Below, one piece after another: positions 1 to 10,561 of a stretch of 64,000 bases of DNA. The translations under genes and the position numbers were made by a program. The stretch's first letter is position 1; every line of letters begins with the position of its first letter. The notes under the pieces are model-generated. The model made no database searches, was not told the origin of the DNA, and saw only the letters and a program-made list of their open reading frames with translations. The DNA comes from Isoetes taiwanensis (Eukaryota; Streptophyta; Lycopodiopsida; Isoetales; Isoetaceae). Where the stretch lies: NCBI GenBank assembly GCA_021234155.1, contig JAJEKV010000085.1, positions 3,668,706 through 3,732,705 on the forward strand, in the 5' to 3' direction.

Positions 1-1
1 A

Positions 2-205
2 ATTAAAGGATTACAAAAAGGCGGACTCAAGATTACACATATTATGTCCTTGGAGGCACACACGGTTATAAGGCAAGAAAAGAACTATCAAAAAGAAGAA
101 AGCGAAGTGTGGAAAAGCGTGGAAGCGCATATTTACGTGGGCATAACAGACGAAGAGGCTAAAGTCATTGCCGTGAGTCACAATCTCGACAATGACTTGG
201 ACTAA
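2..205 (+). pseudogene. Possible ParB-like N-terminal piece of the methyltransferase relic
   Basis: A frame open from the window edge to a stop at 203-205 encodes about 67 residues. The middle reads VEAHIYVGITDEEAKVIA and is followed by SHNLDN. A strand followed by an EEA..IA..HN helix resembles ParB/Spo0J-like domains, which in bacteria and phages are often fused N-terminally to N4/N6 DNA methyltransferases. The methyltransferase-like relic starts about 450 bases downstream on the same strand, which supports a common origin. The frame resumes after the stop and includes an FVCDECCLSYDSDKK segment (a C-X2-C pair) near 310-345. The real 5' end lies outside the window. The similarity is by eye and short; it could be any decayed reading frame. 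Confidence 0.35.
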
Positions 206-496
206 AATGAGCCTAATAGACAAGATTAAGCTTTAATGCAGAGTGCGTGGATTTCAAACAAGTGCATGGAGAGGACTTCAAAAACAAAAGAACAAGCTTC
301 AAGAGCTTCGAGAAGCTTTGTGTGTGATGAGTGTTGCCTCAGTTATGATTCGGATAAGAAACCTATTATGGGCTGTCAAACAATACGATAACTATTTTCA
401 TTTAAGCTTTCGGAGATGGTCAAGTAAGTAAAAGCTTTAATTCAATCTTTTGTAGTTTGTTTAGCGTGGTTAGAAGTGTGTAATAGCACGGTGCCC

Positions 497-655
497 GGTA
501 TAAATTTATACCGTGCGCGGACGTATAAATTTATACCGTGCCGGTCAGTCGCGATATAAATTTATACTGAATGGGGTAAGGCGTGATATAATTTATCCAT
601 GACCGTGAACGGTATAAATTTATACCGCGACCGGGGCAAGGTATAAATTTATACC
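497..655. repeat. Array of 16-bp palindromes GGTATAAATTTATACC
   Basis: Six copies or near-copies of a perfect palindrome lie at about 497-512, 523-537, 554-567, 585-598, 611-626 and 640-655. They are separated by short GC-rich spacers such as CGTGCGCGGAC. The same palindrome recurs in the intron at 1692-1850 and over the stop codon at 2594-2608, but I did not notice it elsewhere in the window. Spacing is irregular (about 26-31 bases), so this is not a simple microsatellite. Confidence 0.85.
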
Positions 656-2600
656 GTGCTTAGTCGTCGTGCCCATTCTCTTACACCATTCAACACCGAA
701 CCGTTTGACCATTCCGCGGTGTGGGATCTTCAAGAGAGAATTTTTTGTATGTTCGAAGATGGTGAGCTTAAAGAACAAGCTAGCAACGCAGGAAAGAAAC
801 CAAAAAAGGTGGTGAGTCAAAACAAAAATATGAGCATTGTACCACGGGACGATTCTGTGGTCTCAAAAGCAAAGAAATATTTGTTGCTTTGTTGGAAAAA
901 GTAGTTGCCAAAGAATTCACATTAGACGAGATGGCCAAGGAAGCTAAGGCGTAAGCCTCACTTGCTATGCTTAGTGTTTTTCTTCCTTTTTTGTCTTACA
1001 ATATTTTTCCCTTTGCAGTCAGAAAGACATTGTCACCTGCCAGGCCGAGTTAATGAAGCAGCTAAACCTAGAGGACTGGGAGGAGTGCAAGCTTTTGTAC
1101 CCAAGTTGCACCACAGATAGTATCATCAGAGAGCACTTATTTGTTAACCCGATTGGGCTCGGGTAAGTGTTGCAAAAAATCCTTTGTCTCACATTATTCT
1201 TACAGAACAAGAAGAAAGGGCTACCAACTGGATTTTTAAACCTGGTTCGTAGGGCCAAGGAGGAGAGGCAGAGGCTTAAGGCAATTGAACAGGGTAGAGA
1301 GGTCGCCACTTCCAGTTTTGACACTACTTATGAGAGATTTACTACATTTGGTCGGGGCCCAAAGTCTGGGGTTGTTCAGGGGTTGTGCACAAGGTTGGGG
1401 ACTCTTTTAGACAAGCAAAATTTTACACTATGCATTGCAGGTATTCCTTATGGATTCAAAATAAAGGATAGCGCTTTTGACGAGGAGGCTTTCACTCACG
1501 TGCAAGTCCGGTCTTTCTTGGATGGCCTAAAAGAAGTCACGACATCTGAAAACTGGCGGGTCATCATTTTTCATTCCGACCTGCAGACGATGTCGGTGCT
1601 TAAATCAATGGGAGCGGTCTGTAACGCCGGCTTCGAAAACTGCGTTTGGTAAGCTTTTCATTTAACGCTTTGTTTTTTACTGTAACTCCACGGTATAAAT
1701 TTATACTACATCTGTCTTAAGGTTTAAATTTTAAAGGCTGGAACAACTGTGGTATAAATTTATACAGCAAGGCAATGTCTGAATAAATTTATACTGACTT
1801 TGCCGTGGTATAAATTTATACAGCAAGGCAACCGTGGTATAAGTTTATACCGCCACACTACTGGGGTAACTTATTTTCCTTGTTTTCTTTCTACTAATTT
1901 TTAATTGTTGTATTGCTTGGCAGGCTTAAAACAAACGTCAAGGGTCATGGTGGTGGTCCGCGCTTAGTGAGTTGTTTCGAGCATTTTCATATAGGTTTTT
2001 ACAGCGCGGACACCAAAAAGACCATGATTCATTTCAACACGCAGAATGAGAAGACTCCTCCATGCAATGCATTTTCGGTTCCACCGTTTCTAGAAATTAA
2101 AGAGATCCACAGCGACAAGGCGCTGTGGTGTCCCATTATCAGAAGCCACAGCGGCTTATTAATAATTTGATACAGTGGTTTTCTCGCCCTGGAGACTGGA
2201 TCTTAGATGCCTTTTCTGGATCAGGCACCACAGCAGTTTGCGCCCTTAAGCGCAATGTCGTCTCGTCGACATAGACCCAGATAAAGTAAGTTTCATCAGG
2301 ACCAGGATAAGCTCTTGTGAATCCTTTCCTGATGAAAATGAGGAACTGGAAGCAAAGAACGGTGCCAGCGATGTTAAAGGCACTTATACAGAAATACAGC
2401 CTCCACTTACAGGAAGAAAAGATGAGGAGGTGGAGTTTGTCGACTTGGAGCCTGTGGTGCCTGAGCAAGAGAAACCACTTTGTGCGGTGGGACTCGAATC
2501 GAAGAAGGAGGCGTCTCTGGCATTTGTAAGCCCGCAAAGAGCGGATCCTAAGGGGTTAGAGAGTCCCGTGGATTTGGGAAGAGCCACCTCTCTCGTATAA
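656..2600 (+). pseudogene. Beta-class DNA N4/N6 methyltransferase-like gene, decayed, with introns
   Basis: Exon-like blocks are about 656-950 (with a frame change near 860), 1019-1162, 1206-1648 and 1924-2600. GT-AG introns are apparent at 951-1018 and 1649-1923; the small one at 1163-1205 has consensus ends but does not keep phase. Block 3 carries a motif IV-like AGIPYGF at 1437-1457, followed by a strand ENWRVIIFHS. Block 4 carries QKPQRLINNLIQWF (2140-2181) and GDWILDAFSGSGTT (2191-2232), the KP helix and SAM-binding motif I of N4/N6 methyltransferases, then RLVDIDPDK. The order IV then I is that of the beta class. Two frameshifts (about 2130-2140 and 2265) break block 4, and the usual Asp/Ser before PPY is Gly (GGT at 1440), so activity is unlikely. 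The last block then stays open for about 110 acidic residues to TAA at 2598. Land plants are known to carry N4-methyltransferases (for example in Marchantia sperm); whether this is a host or transposon-borne relative is unknown. Confidence 0.7.
1649..1923 (+). other. Intron of the methyltransferase relic carrying the palindrome array
   Basis: The donor GTAAGC follows TGCGTTTG, the acceptor is TTGCTTGGCAG, and the split codon TG|G restores Trp in phase, so the intron is credible. Inside lie palindrome copies at 1692-1706, 1751-1765, 1781-1794, 1807-1821 and 1835-1850, several followed by the same CAGCAAGGCA spacer. Confidence 0.7.
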
Positions 2601-3916
2601 ATTTATCTGACGCAGAGTTCTTAACTACTTCCATTGTAAACTATGTGCTAAGTATTATTGTAATTTATTTTGATGAAGATTTTTAAATTGAAAGCTTTGT
2701 CTCTTCAACAATACTTAATTAAAACAACTCTTTCTTGCTCCATGATTTCACACTCTTTGTCTTTCCAATGTTTGACTTTCTTAGTACTTATATTAAGCTT
2801 GCAAAAAGACAAACTATATTTCCTTCTGTTTTTAACAATAAATACTTACTGAGTTATCAAAATTAATGTCTCTCTCCTCAAAACAAGCATTTTTTTTTGC
2901 CCTCTTTTAAAAATGAAAAGACTTCAAAAATGTTGCTTTTTTGGGGGGATTCCGAATGCTAATTGCTCAACAATCTATTTTGCTCCCTATTTTGTGTGTT
3001 TTTTTCAAGTTTTCCATTTTTATAAAGGAATCTTCCAAACGCACTTCTTAAATAAGTGCGTTTCATTTTAAACCTTGTTATAAAAGAGAAATTAACCATT
3101 CCATCTAATCAGAGAAGTGTTAGCTGAAGCACAAACTATCTAGGGACTAACCAATCTCTTGGCTAGAGCCATTGTCACAAAAGGGCTTCCATTCTTCAAG
3201 TCTAGTCACAACAACTGGTAGCTCCTCCTTCCTCCAACACTTCCCAAATTGATTTGGGGCAGAATTCGAGGTAGAGCCCCAATTTGCCCATCAAACTTGG
3301 CAAGTTCCCCCTGGCCAATCGGTTTCGGCCAGGTGGCACTGCCTAGTTGGCTGACTTTTACTAATTAATAACCTGATTAGCCTAATTAGATTATTTACTT
3401 GCTAATATTTTAGCATAGCTAATAAAAACCCTTTTAGGTTAGCCCAAGTTAGCCCCCATCGACCCATAAGGGTCTACTTTGTGCTCTGGTGACGTATCAT
3501 GGTATGTATATGTATACCGTATAAATACATAGGACGTCACAAAATCTGCACTTCGTAATAAGATTTTTTCTTGGCAGGTGCTGTCACAATGGTTTTGTCG
3601 CCACAGTGGTTTTGTGATTGTAGGAAGGACAAGTGGTGTGGGTCTCACAATTGACCACCATTGGCATGTATCCTAAAAATGCATGTCGAAATCAAATGCA
3701 TGTCGCCATAGTGGTTTTATCGCCATATGTCCCACTAGCCCCGTGCTGCACCAGGAGAAGTTGTCACTCAAATTTAGTGATTATACCATAATTAAATTTC
3801 CTATGCCATTCCCCCTTTTTTTTTTTAATTCTATCCGGCTAAACTGGGTCATCCCTCCCCTTCCCCAAAACATGTAAGCAATGGCTTGTTTCCTCCCAGT
3901 TCTACTATTAAAATCT
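2601..3916. other. No gene recognised
   Basis: AT-rich, with runs of T and only short open frames. A palindrome remnant (GTATAAATTTAT) overlaps the stop codon at 2595-2606. Around 3480-3540 a TATA-rich stretch lies between two GACGT(C/A) blocks. I see no conserved coding signal. Confidence 0.5.
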
Positions 3917-4902
3917 TTAACTAGAAATGACTTCCCCTTTCTCTTGGAATTGCATTATGTTTTGCTCAAGTTCAAAGGACAAATCATCACCTGAAGCATC
4001 AGTGCTCTGGTATATTCCCTTATGCCTCGGAGTATAGGAGCAAACTTCTAAATAAAAGGAGGCTTCTATGCCTTGGATTGCAAGACACATGTACTCAATA
4101 TATTGTTCTTTTGTCATATCATCATTAATCCATACCTTCTTTTCCCGCAGCATTGGCCGCTTACTCAAGACACCCATCTTATTCTTCGTGCTTGCAAATT
4201 TCACAATAATATGTCTTGTGTCACCAAATAGTTTGCCCACCCGAAATGCCTCAACTATATCATTATCCAAATCTAATTTGGATTTGATAAATATGCTTGC
4301 CTTCTCCTTTATGCTCTCCTTTGTATCTTCTAGTAGATCAACCATGCAAATGTTCACAGCCCTTTTCTTTATTTCCTGGTCTTCGATAAATGAATCTAAT
4401 GCCTTGTTCATGTCCTGCTGATCTTTAATGAAAGAAGTGAGTTGTTGTTGTACCTGTAAATGTCGCTATTGTCAGAATATCCTATATTATCTTCATCTTC
4501 TGCATCTCCATCTTCTTGCATTATCTCATGGACTTCAGATCCATGTTGTCCTTAAATTGTTCAAGCTCTGATTGACGCTTACTTTGAAATTTCTCCATCT
4601 CTGATTGCATCTGTTCCATATAAACTTTTTTCAAATCCTTCATCAAAGAGTTCACAGATTCTTTTAGAGATTCTGGCATTGCTGCTACCAGACCAGCCTT
4701 CGTAGTTTCCATCATCAGCTGCATAGAAAGGTTAGCGATTTTTCAATAAAGCTTTCAAATTTATCAACGAAACCTGTCAGTGGAGACTCAATTTCTATTG
4801 CAAGCAAAGTACCAGAATCAAAATTTGATGCTGAGGAGGCTGGAACATCTCAATCAGGGAATCCGCGAGAAGGAGACCCCGTTGAGCTTTCTTCTTAGCC
4901 AT
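3917..4902 (-). pseudogene. LINE L1-type ORF1 protein relic (coiled coil plus RRM-like domain)
   Basis: Reading leftwards, an ATG at 4902 begins a Lys-rich stretch. After broken sequence, 4724-4521 encodes a heptad-like, Met/Lys/Gln/Glu-rich coiled coil (MKDLKKVYMEQMQSEMEKFQ). Then 4411-3917 encodes 164 residues with FRVGKLFGDTRHIIVKFAS and VWINDDMTKEQ. Coiled coil followed by a domain with R.G....R.IIVKF and a late INDD.T.EQ is the architecture of L1 ORF1 RNA-binding proteins (Transposase_22 family). The two parts are separated by stops and frame changes, so the gene is dead. No reverse transcriptase lies next to it on this strand, so the element is incomplete here. The domain call rests on motif resemblance only. 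Confidence 0.5.
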
Positions 4903-5079
4903 AAAAGTGACCCGACCAGAAAATTACAATTTCAGATAGTTAACAGATCCAAACCCGGTCAATCGTATATTTTGAAAAGATCTCAGAACCAACTTTCCAA
5001 AGATCCCGAAAACGTGGCAATCTAACACTATATGCGAGAGTTATGGCTGATTGAAGTTTTGCCACAGAAACGCTAGCAT

Positions 5080-5165
5080 CCACCTTACACACACACGCAC
5101 GCACGCATACACACACAGAGGGAGGGAGGGAGGGAAGGAGGGAGAGAGAGAGGGAGGAGGAGGCC
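5080..5165. repeat. Compound microsatellite (AC/GC)n then (GGGA)n
   Basis: An ACACAC/GCACGC stretch at about 5083-5118 is followed by GAGGGAGGGA-type purine repeats to about 5162. Open frames crossing it are low-complexity artefacts. Confidence 0.9.
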
Positions 5166-5490
5166 ACGACAGCATTGAAGTGTTTGTTACATCCTTTTGA
5201 AACCTAACATGCATATAGGATAGACAAATATTCAATAACATCATTTATCCAATGTTCTTAGTTGGTAATCCAAACAGTTTCAGCAATGTGGTAGCATGGA
5301 TTCTATAGTTGTGTCTGATACCTTCATACGCTGAGCAATAAAGACTTGTTTCAAGCATTTGAAGCAACATTACAAAGGACAAAACTTATTTCTTAAAATT
5401 TTACTCCTTTAATCAATCAAACACATTCAAATTACAAACTGATAGTGATGAGAAATACTTTCGTAGTTATCTCGCCCCTTAAGCCTTGAC

Positions 5491-5817
5491 ATGGAGACAT
5501 TATCTTATGGAATCAAAGTTTATTTCTTCTTTGACCAGCAGAGTCTGAAACATATTCAAGCTCAAGACATCATCAATGCACGCCAGTTGAAGCTCATTGA
5601 CACTACAAATAGTTTTGAAGGGTTGCAATCTGAGTACAAATCTAGAAAGGAAAACCAAGTTTTCGATGCCTTGAGTAGAATATTCATTCATGCCATATCC
5701 ATTGCAGAAATTGTTGACAAAAGCAGAATACAGAAAAGATCCTTCCTTTGTCGTTCCTATGCATATATAGAAAAGGATGGCAGAGATCATCTAGCAAAGT
5801 ACAGGATTCCTAATTGA
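5491..5817 (+). pseudogene. Ty3/gypsy RNase H fragment
   Basis: A 108-residue open frame contains FFFDQQSLKHIQAQ, then YKSRKENQVFDALSR. These match the D(H/Q)QSL(K/R).(L/I) and YK.GKEN.VADALSR signatures at the end of the RNase H domain of Ty3/gypsy polyproteins; the normal Ala of VADALSR is Phe. Coding similarity stops after about residue 75, and no other pol domain or LTR is recognisable on either side, so this is an isolated old scrap. Confidence 0.7.
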
Positions 5818-5819
5818 AC

Positions 5820-7238
5820 TAGAATAAACATCTCTAAAAGAATTGAGATGAAATACCTTTAATAGAATTGAGGCAATTCCTAATTGAACTGGATGAACAT
5901 CTCTAAAAGAATTAAGAATTTTTCCTCGAAATTGACGCAGACATTCAATCTCAGGAAGGGAAGGATTGTTACAGCTTTATGCCGTCTTGGGGGAGTGGCT
6001 CAATCTCAACAAAAAATTATATAGGGAACTTCTCTTCATGGATGAACAAACTTTATCACAACGTATATAATCATACATCAAGTTATATATGGTACATGTG
6101 TCTAATCCAGCGGCACCCTAATCCTTGGTTTCTGGCTTAGTGAATGACTGGTGAATTGATTAAAAAAAAAAAAGGGAGAAAAAAGGGTATTTCGTCTCCA
6201 TTTGCCATTGCGATCTCCTTTGGTCAGAGAATCTGATCTCCTTTGCTGTGGCATGGTGGCGTAGCTATGGCCAGAGAATTTGGCGCATGTAACCATGGCG
6301 AGAGAATTTGATTCATCTGCATCCATCTATCAGATCTTCTGCTCCTAGATCAGAACAGTTTCAGGATCAATCTAGATGAATGTGGTAAGACATTTGACCT
6401 TTTTTTGGCGATGGCACTGCACCAACAGATCGAGCAATGTGTAAGAAAGTTCACTAATTGTAAGCTGCTTCATGTAAGGCACCCTAAGTTTTTCAGTTCA
6501 CCAACTATAATTTGCTTTTATGTAAGACACTGCTTCATATAAGATATGTCCCCTGTCGAACTTATTTTCAATTCTCCTGCTTCTCTTTGATTCCATGCAA
6601 ATATGAAATTACTCTCTAGAATAAATTGGCCTGCATCTTTTTCTGATTCATCCATTGCTTGCTATGATTCCTCTAATGTGCTTAGACATTTTGCTTATCA
6701 TAGCTAATCAAATGCAAGAAATAATGTCTTTGGAGTGGTGAAGTTAAGCATTATGGAACTGTAGCTAGATCCTTTATTTCCGGAATCACAGTTCTGTTTA
6801 CAAGAACAAGGCATCGATTATACTGATCTCATGGTTAGAAAATAATGTGTTAGTCCCTTTTTGGCTAACGCATAATAACTTGCTAACTCCTAACATCATA
6901 CTAACTTCATTAGTTTCGCCCAAAAATTACAGATCACCAATTTTGAAAAAAAAAAGCCTATTGCGTGTGCTTTTGTCTCAGGAATTCAGTCATATTGTTT
7001 TTATAGCAGCCAGATCCGAAACCATATCATTGCGTATTATTCCATTTATAAATGCTGGGAATTTCGATATGTGGCAATAATCCATCGTCCTCTTCATGTG
7101 ATCAATATTGTATGATCTTGGCTAACAATTTATTTTTCCACAGCGAAGGCATTTTAGTTGGAAGTTCATCAAAGAATAATACCATGGATTGCAGATTGTC
7201 TCATTAATCCAGATTCGTATCTTCCAAGATAGTTTGAT

Positions 7239-7276
<38 letters not shown>

Positions 7277-7439
7277 AATTCAATTTATCATAGGTATTGT
7301 AACTTCGTAAAAGAATTAGAAAATCAATTACACATCTAGAAGAGTTTACCATGTCGATAGAAGATCCCGCATTATTCGAATTATGAAGTTAAATTTGATT
7401 GCTTCTACTTTTTACAGCATTGGTGCAATTGTTTTCTAG
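5820..7439. other. Gene-poor AT-rich stretch with a 33-T run
   Basis: No coding region is supported. A pure T run covers 7242-7274. It may be the poly(A) tail of an old minus-strand retro-insertion, but the sequence to its right carries no motif I recognise. A short A run (6161-6172) has no obvious partner. Confidence 0.5.
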
Positions 7440-7782
7440 AGAATTGCTCTCCAAGAGTGGTCTGCTGAAGCTGGTGATGGTGTTCTAGTGAATTTTCATA
7501 TAGATTCAGTCATATCATACGTCAGTAGGATAATAGGCTCCATACTACTTTTAACATTACTCATATTTCTTTTCCACCAGGTATATAATCATGTCTTTCA
7601 CGTGAATCTGGTGTAGTTATTCTAGCGAAGTGCGGTCCAAGTTTGGTCTACCAAAGCTGATGGTGGTGTTCTACTAAAGTTTTGTATAAATCCAATCATA
7701 TCATATGTCATAATATGCGGCAGTGCTACTCTTAACATTACTCACATTTCTTTTTACTAGGTATAGAATCATGTCTTTCACA
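7440..7782. repeat. Tandem duplication of a roughly 178-bp unit
   Basis: Two diverged units (about 7440-7603 and 7618-7782) share GGTCTGCTGAAGCTG/GGTCTACCAAAGCTG, a GATGGTGTTCTA block, CATATCATA(C/T)GTCA and AATCATGTCTTTCAC in the same order. No coding content is seen. Confidence 0.75.
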
Positions 7783-7887
7783 TGATTTACTCAAGGAACG
7801 CATTTTCTTTAATATTAGCTAATTGTTCTCTTTTCTGTGTAATCCTGTACATGATAAAAATGACATCCTCCAATCTCTTTACAGATT

Positions 7888-8172
7888 TTAGGGGCTTCCG
7901 TCCTTTTCCAAGTTAAAGAAATGCACCATTGCATCCCCGTAGGAGCAATTATGTAGAGCAATGATATCCATGGGTATGATGGTCTTACCAGGTTGATTTC
8001 CATATCTGGAAAGAGAATTTTCAGCATCATCCATTGTTTCGTTTCTTAACAAGATGGTGAGATCAATATTATATGTGCCACCCATGGAATCAGATAAGGA
8101 TGCTTCTGTTAGACAAGTCTTTGAGTGAGGCCTTCGGTGGATAATCAGCTTGAGAGCTCCTAGGGGTAGCAC
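7888..8172 (-). CDS. Unrecognised open frame, conserved between the inverted arms
   Basis: 94 residues including IIHRRPHSKTCLTEASLSD and GGTYNIDLTILLRNETMDDA. The same segment occurs in the opposite arm at 17,862-18,053 on the plus strand with few residue changes, and then the two diverge: the left copy continues with PGKTIIPMDIIALHNCSYGD while the right one stops. I do not recognise the family. Conservation of an open frame through the arms suggests a former exon. A TTTGC-type acceptor context upstream is possible but not decisive. Confidence 0.3.
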   Translation of the reverse strand: MLPLGALKLIIHRRPHSKTCLTEASLSDSMGGTYNIDLTILLRNETMDDAENSLSRYGNQPGKTIIPMDIIALHNCSYGDAMVHFFNLEKDGSP

Positions 8173-10561
8173 ACGACTGTCTTTTGCTTATACATAACGC
8201 TTGCCCAAGCTCTCATATGAAACAGAATGTATTAATTCATATAGCATATAATTTTGGAATACCCCACAAGTTTATAGCAACATTGCATATGCTAATAATA
8301 GGTGAATAAAACCCATCATTGACATGTTGCACATGCACTGTTTAAGAACCCAAGTAACTGCTCTAGCGTTGATGAACATAGATTCGATTTGATGTGTAAA
8401 CAAGAAACATGTCTATTAGTTTTATCTAAGGTGCGAATGTCATATGCTTTTGCATGAAAATGCATTTCTCGATTCGCTCTTAACATATCAAATGCCAGGA
8501 GCACTTAATATCTAACTTCTATTAATAAAATCTTTTCTGGCAATGAGGTTGTAAAATGAATTTATGATTACGAATCAAAATAGTTTTAATGAAGGATAAG
8601 TCTTCCAAAGTAGTTTAACAAATCACAGTAGTTTTGGTGAAGGATAGGACGATTGACAGAAGAGATCCCTAATTTTAAAATCAATATTACCATATTAATG
8701 CTTTTAGATTAAGCAATGGTATGTTCACATTTCCTAAAAGATCTTTAGCTTTCTATAATTTGCCTCATATACAGATTCCCCCTAACAGATCTTTGGCTTA
8801 CCACCTTTATTACATTCTAAGTAGTTTATTCAATATACGTGAAACAATCATGAGTTCACTTAAAACACATTAAATTGTTGTGTGTATCATGTTTGAAGCA
8901 TGTACATAGCTACGAAACAAAACAGACCAACTTCAACACCAATGTGTTGACACCCTAAACTTTCCCTGATCTTTCTCTTTTTACTCCCACTTCCAAGCAC
9001 AAAATCTTCGGTTTTGGGTCCAAATTCTCCCAAAGGGGTTCTTGTGCTCCTTCTCCGCTCCTGTGGCATTGAAAGGTAGGATAATCACCAGAAAAATATG
9101 ATGAATTTGATAATGAATCATTCTATCGGATCCAAAAACTTAATCAAAATGTGTCTGTTTGATTGACTTCTCTGATTTAAGACTAGAACCCATTTCAAAA
9201 TCTGTAAGTCACTCAGGATCTAGCACCTTTTCCCCTCCGTTTTCATACAGAAATACGATGAAACAAAATCAGGGGAAGGAAGTAAAACAAAAGAATGCCA
9301 TTTTTGAGCACAGGAGTGCTCAAGTTTCATTGCCGGATAATAGGCGCTGCCATTACATATATAAATTTGGATCAAATCAGAGATTTGGAAAGGATAGATC
9401 TATTATGTTTTTGTGCATTTGGGTAGATATACTAGAGATAGATGATGTTCGTTTATTGCTGGATCCTGACTGAAGTCATGTGGTAAGATGATGGTCAATT
9501 TGAATGTGAATGTGAATTTGAAGCGCAAAATTCGAGCTCATGGCCAAGTAGTTGGCCACCACAAAAGCATGCTATATGATTTTCCTGGCATATAATCACC
9601 CATCTATACAATGTAAATGTGCAAACATAACCACCAACCCTATATGATCCTCATTGCATTCCTTCCCTCCAACTAACTCATCCATTAGTTTGTTCCTATC
9701 CTCCAAAATCATGAGGAAAACACTTCTTAGAGCTACCCTAAAAAACCCACACTCATATGTTTGTTTATCTGATTAGCAACCATGAAATTTAATTGTCGAA
9801 GTCTTGTTAGGGACTTCTGGTCATGAAAGACTACAATGTACCTACTTTATAACTGGAGCCAATATATGTATATGTAGCTAAATAACTTAGGGCCGCGAAT
9901 GGAAACTTTTATTAATAGGTGGAAGGACTAGGCATTGCCGCTCAATTTTTCACATTTGACCTTTCTAAGAGAATCTTGAGACTTTGGGAATACTGAGCAT
10001 TCTCGAAAAATTTAGAACCACCTTAAGAAAATCTAAGGGAATTTACCATAAAGTCTAGAGTAAGTTTACAGAATTAAAAGGGAATCAACAAATTTGGCAT
10101 TCAAATTAATAAAACAACATGTAGTATCAATTACATTATTGCTTCTTTTCATTATGTCATTTTCCTTTGAAGAGAAATGTTTGCGGCGACCTTGGCCGCC
10201 GCGATAAATTTCTTGTATATTATTATGGTTGTCACAAGGTCCATATTAGAGCATTATTCTACATGGCTATGTTTATAATTGGATGTTATCTAGGCTTAAG
10301 GCAAAATTTCTATGTATATGTCCAATTCTATAGGAAGTCAACACAAAACTTACATTATTGCCCTTCTTAGTATCATGCCCAATGTCCTATGCAAAAAAGA
10401 CATGTCCAAAAAAGGTGCTTTTTCACAAGGGGTTGTCGAGAAACAATAACATACTTATGGTAGAAGCATAAGCAGAAGCAGATCAGTGATACCTTACATC
10501 TTCCCCACCTGCTCCTCCATAATTTATCTCCTAAAGAAAAACACACTAAAATACTGGTTCT
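7998..10561. repeat. Left arm of a large imperfect inverted repeat
   Basis: Read in reverse complement, this stretch matches about 15,028-18,046. Anchors include the MGGTYNIDLTILL segment, the CCTTGGCCGCCGCGATAAA block (10,189) against 15,377-15,400, the GAAACAATAACATACTTATGG block (10,441) against 15,120-15,150, and TCTGATTTAAGACTAGAACCC (9170) against 16,380-16,405. The right arm carries two extra segments (about 16,483-16,778 and 16,900-17,050) missing here. The match resumes beyond a retro-insertion, at 11,190-11,275 against 14,948-15,027. Confidence 0.85.
8887..9069 (-). CDS. Short unrecognised frame MPQERRRS..., left-arm copy
   Basis: 60 residues: a basic N-terminus (MPQERRRSTRT), then EFGPKTEDFVLG and SKKRKIR. 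The right arm carries the same frame at 16,788-16,994 with several amino-acid changes and a longer basic tail. The family is unknown to me. It may be a former exon of a nuclear protein, judging only by its charge. On the opposite strand the conserved ATTGAAAG|GTAGGA looks like a splice donor, so the true gene may run the other way. Confidence 0.25.
   Translation of the reverse strand: MPQERRRSTRTPLGEFGPKTEDFVLGSGSKKRKIRESLGCQHIGVEVGLFCFVAMYMLQT

Noticed and set aside
497-655. CRISPR-like array of palindromic repeats
   Set aside because: Spacers are short (about 10-15 bases), irregular and similar to each other; eukaryotic context; no cas genes.
1019-1324. Minus-strand 101-residue frame
   Set aside because: Antisense of methyltransferase exons, whose motifs are on the plus strand.
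4940-5244. Minus-strand frames with Ser/Pro and Cys/Val/Arg runs
   Set aside because: Translation of the (AC/GC)n and (GGGA)n microsatellite.
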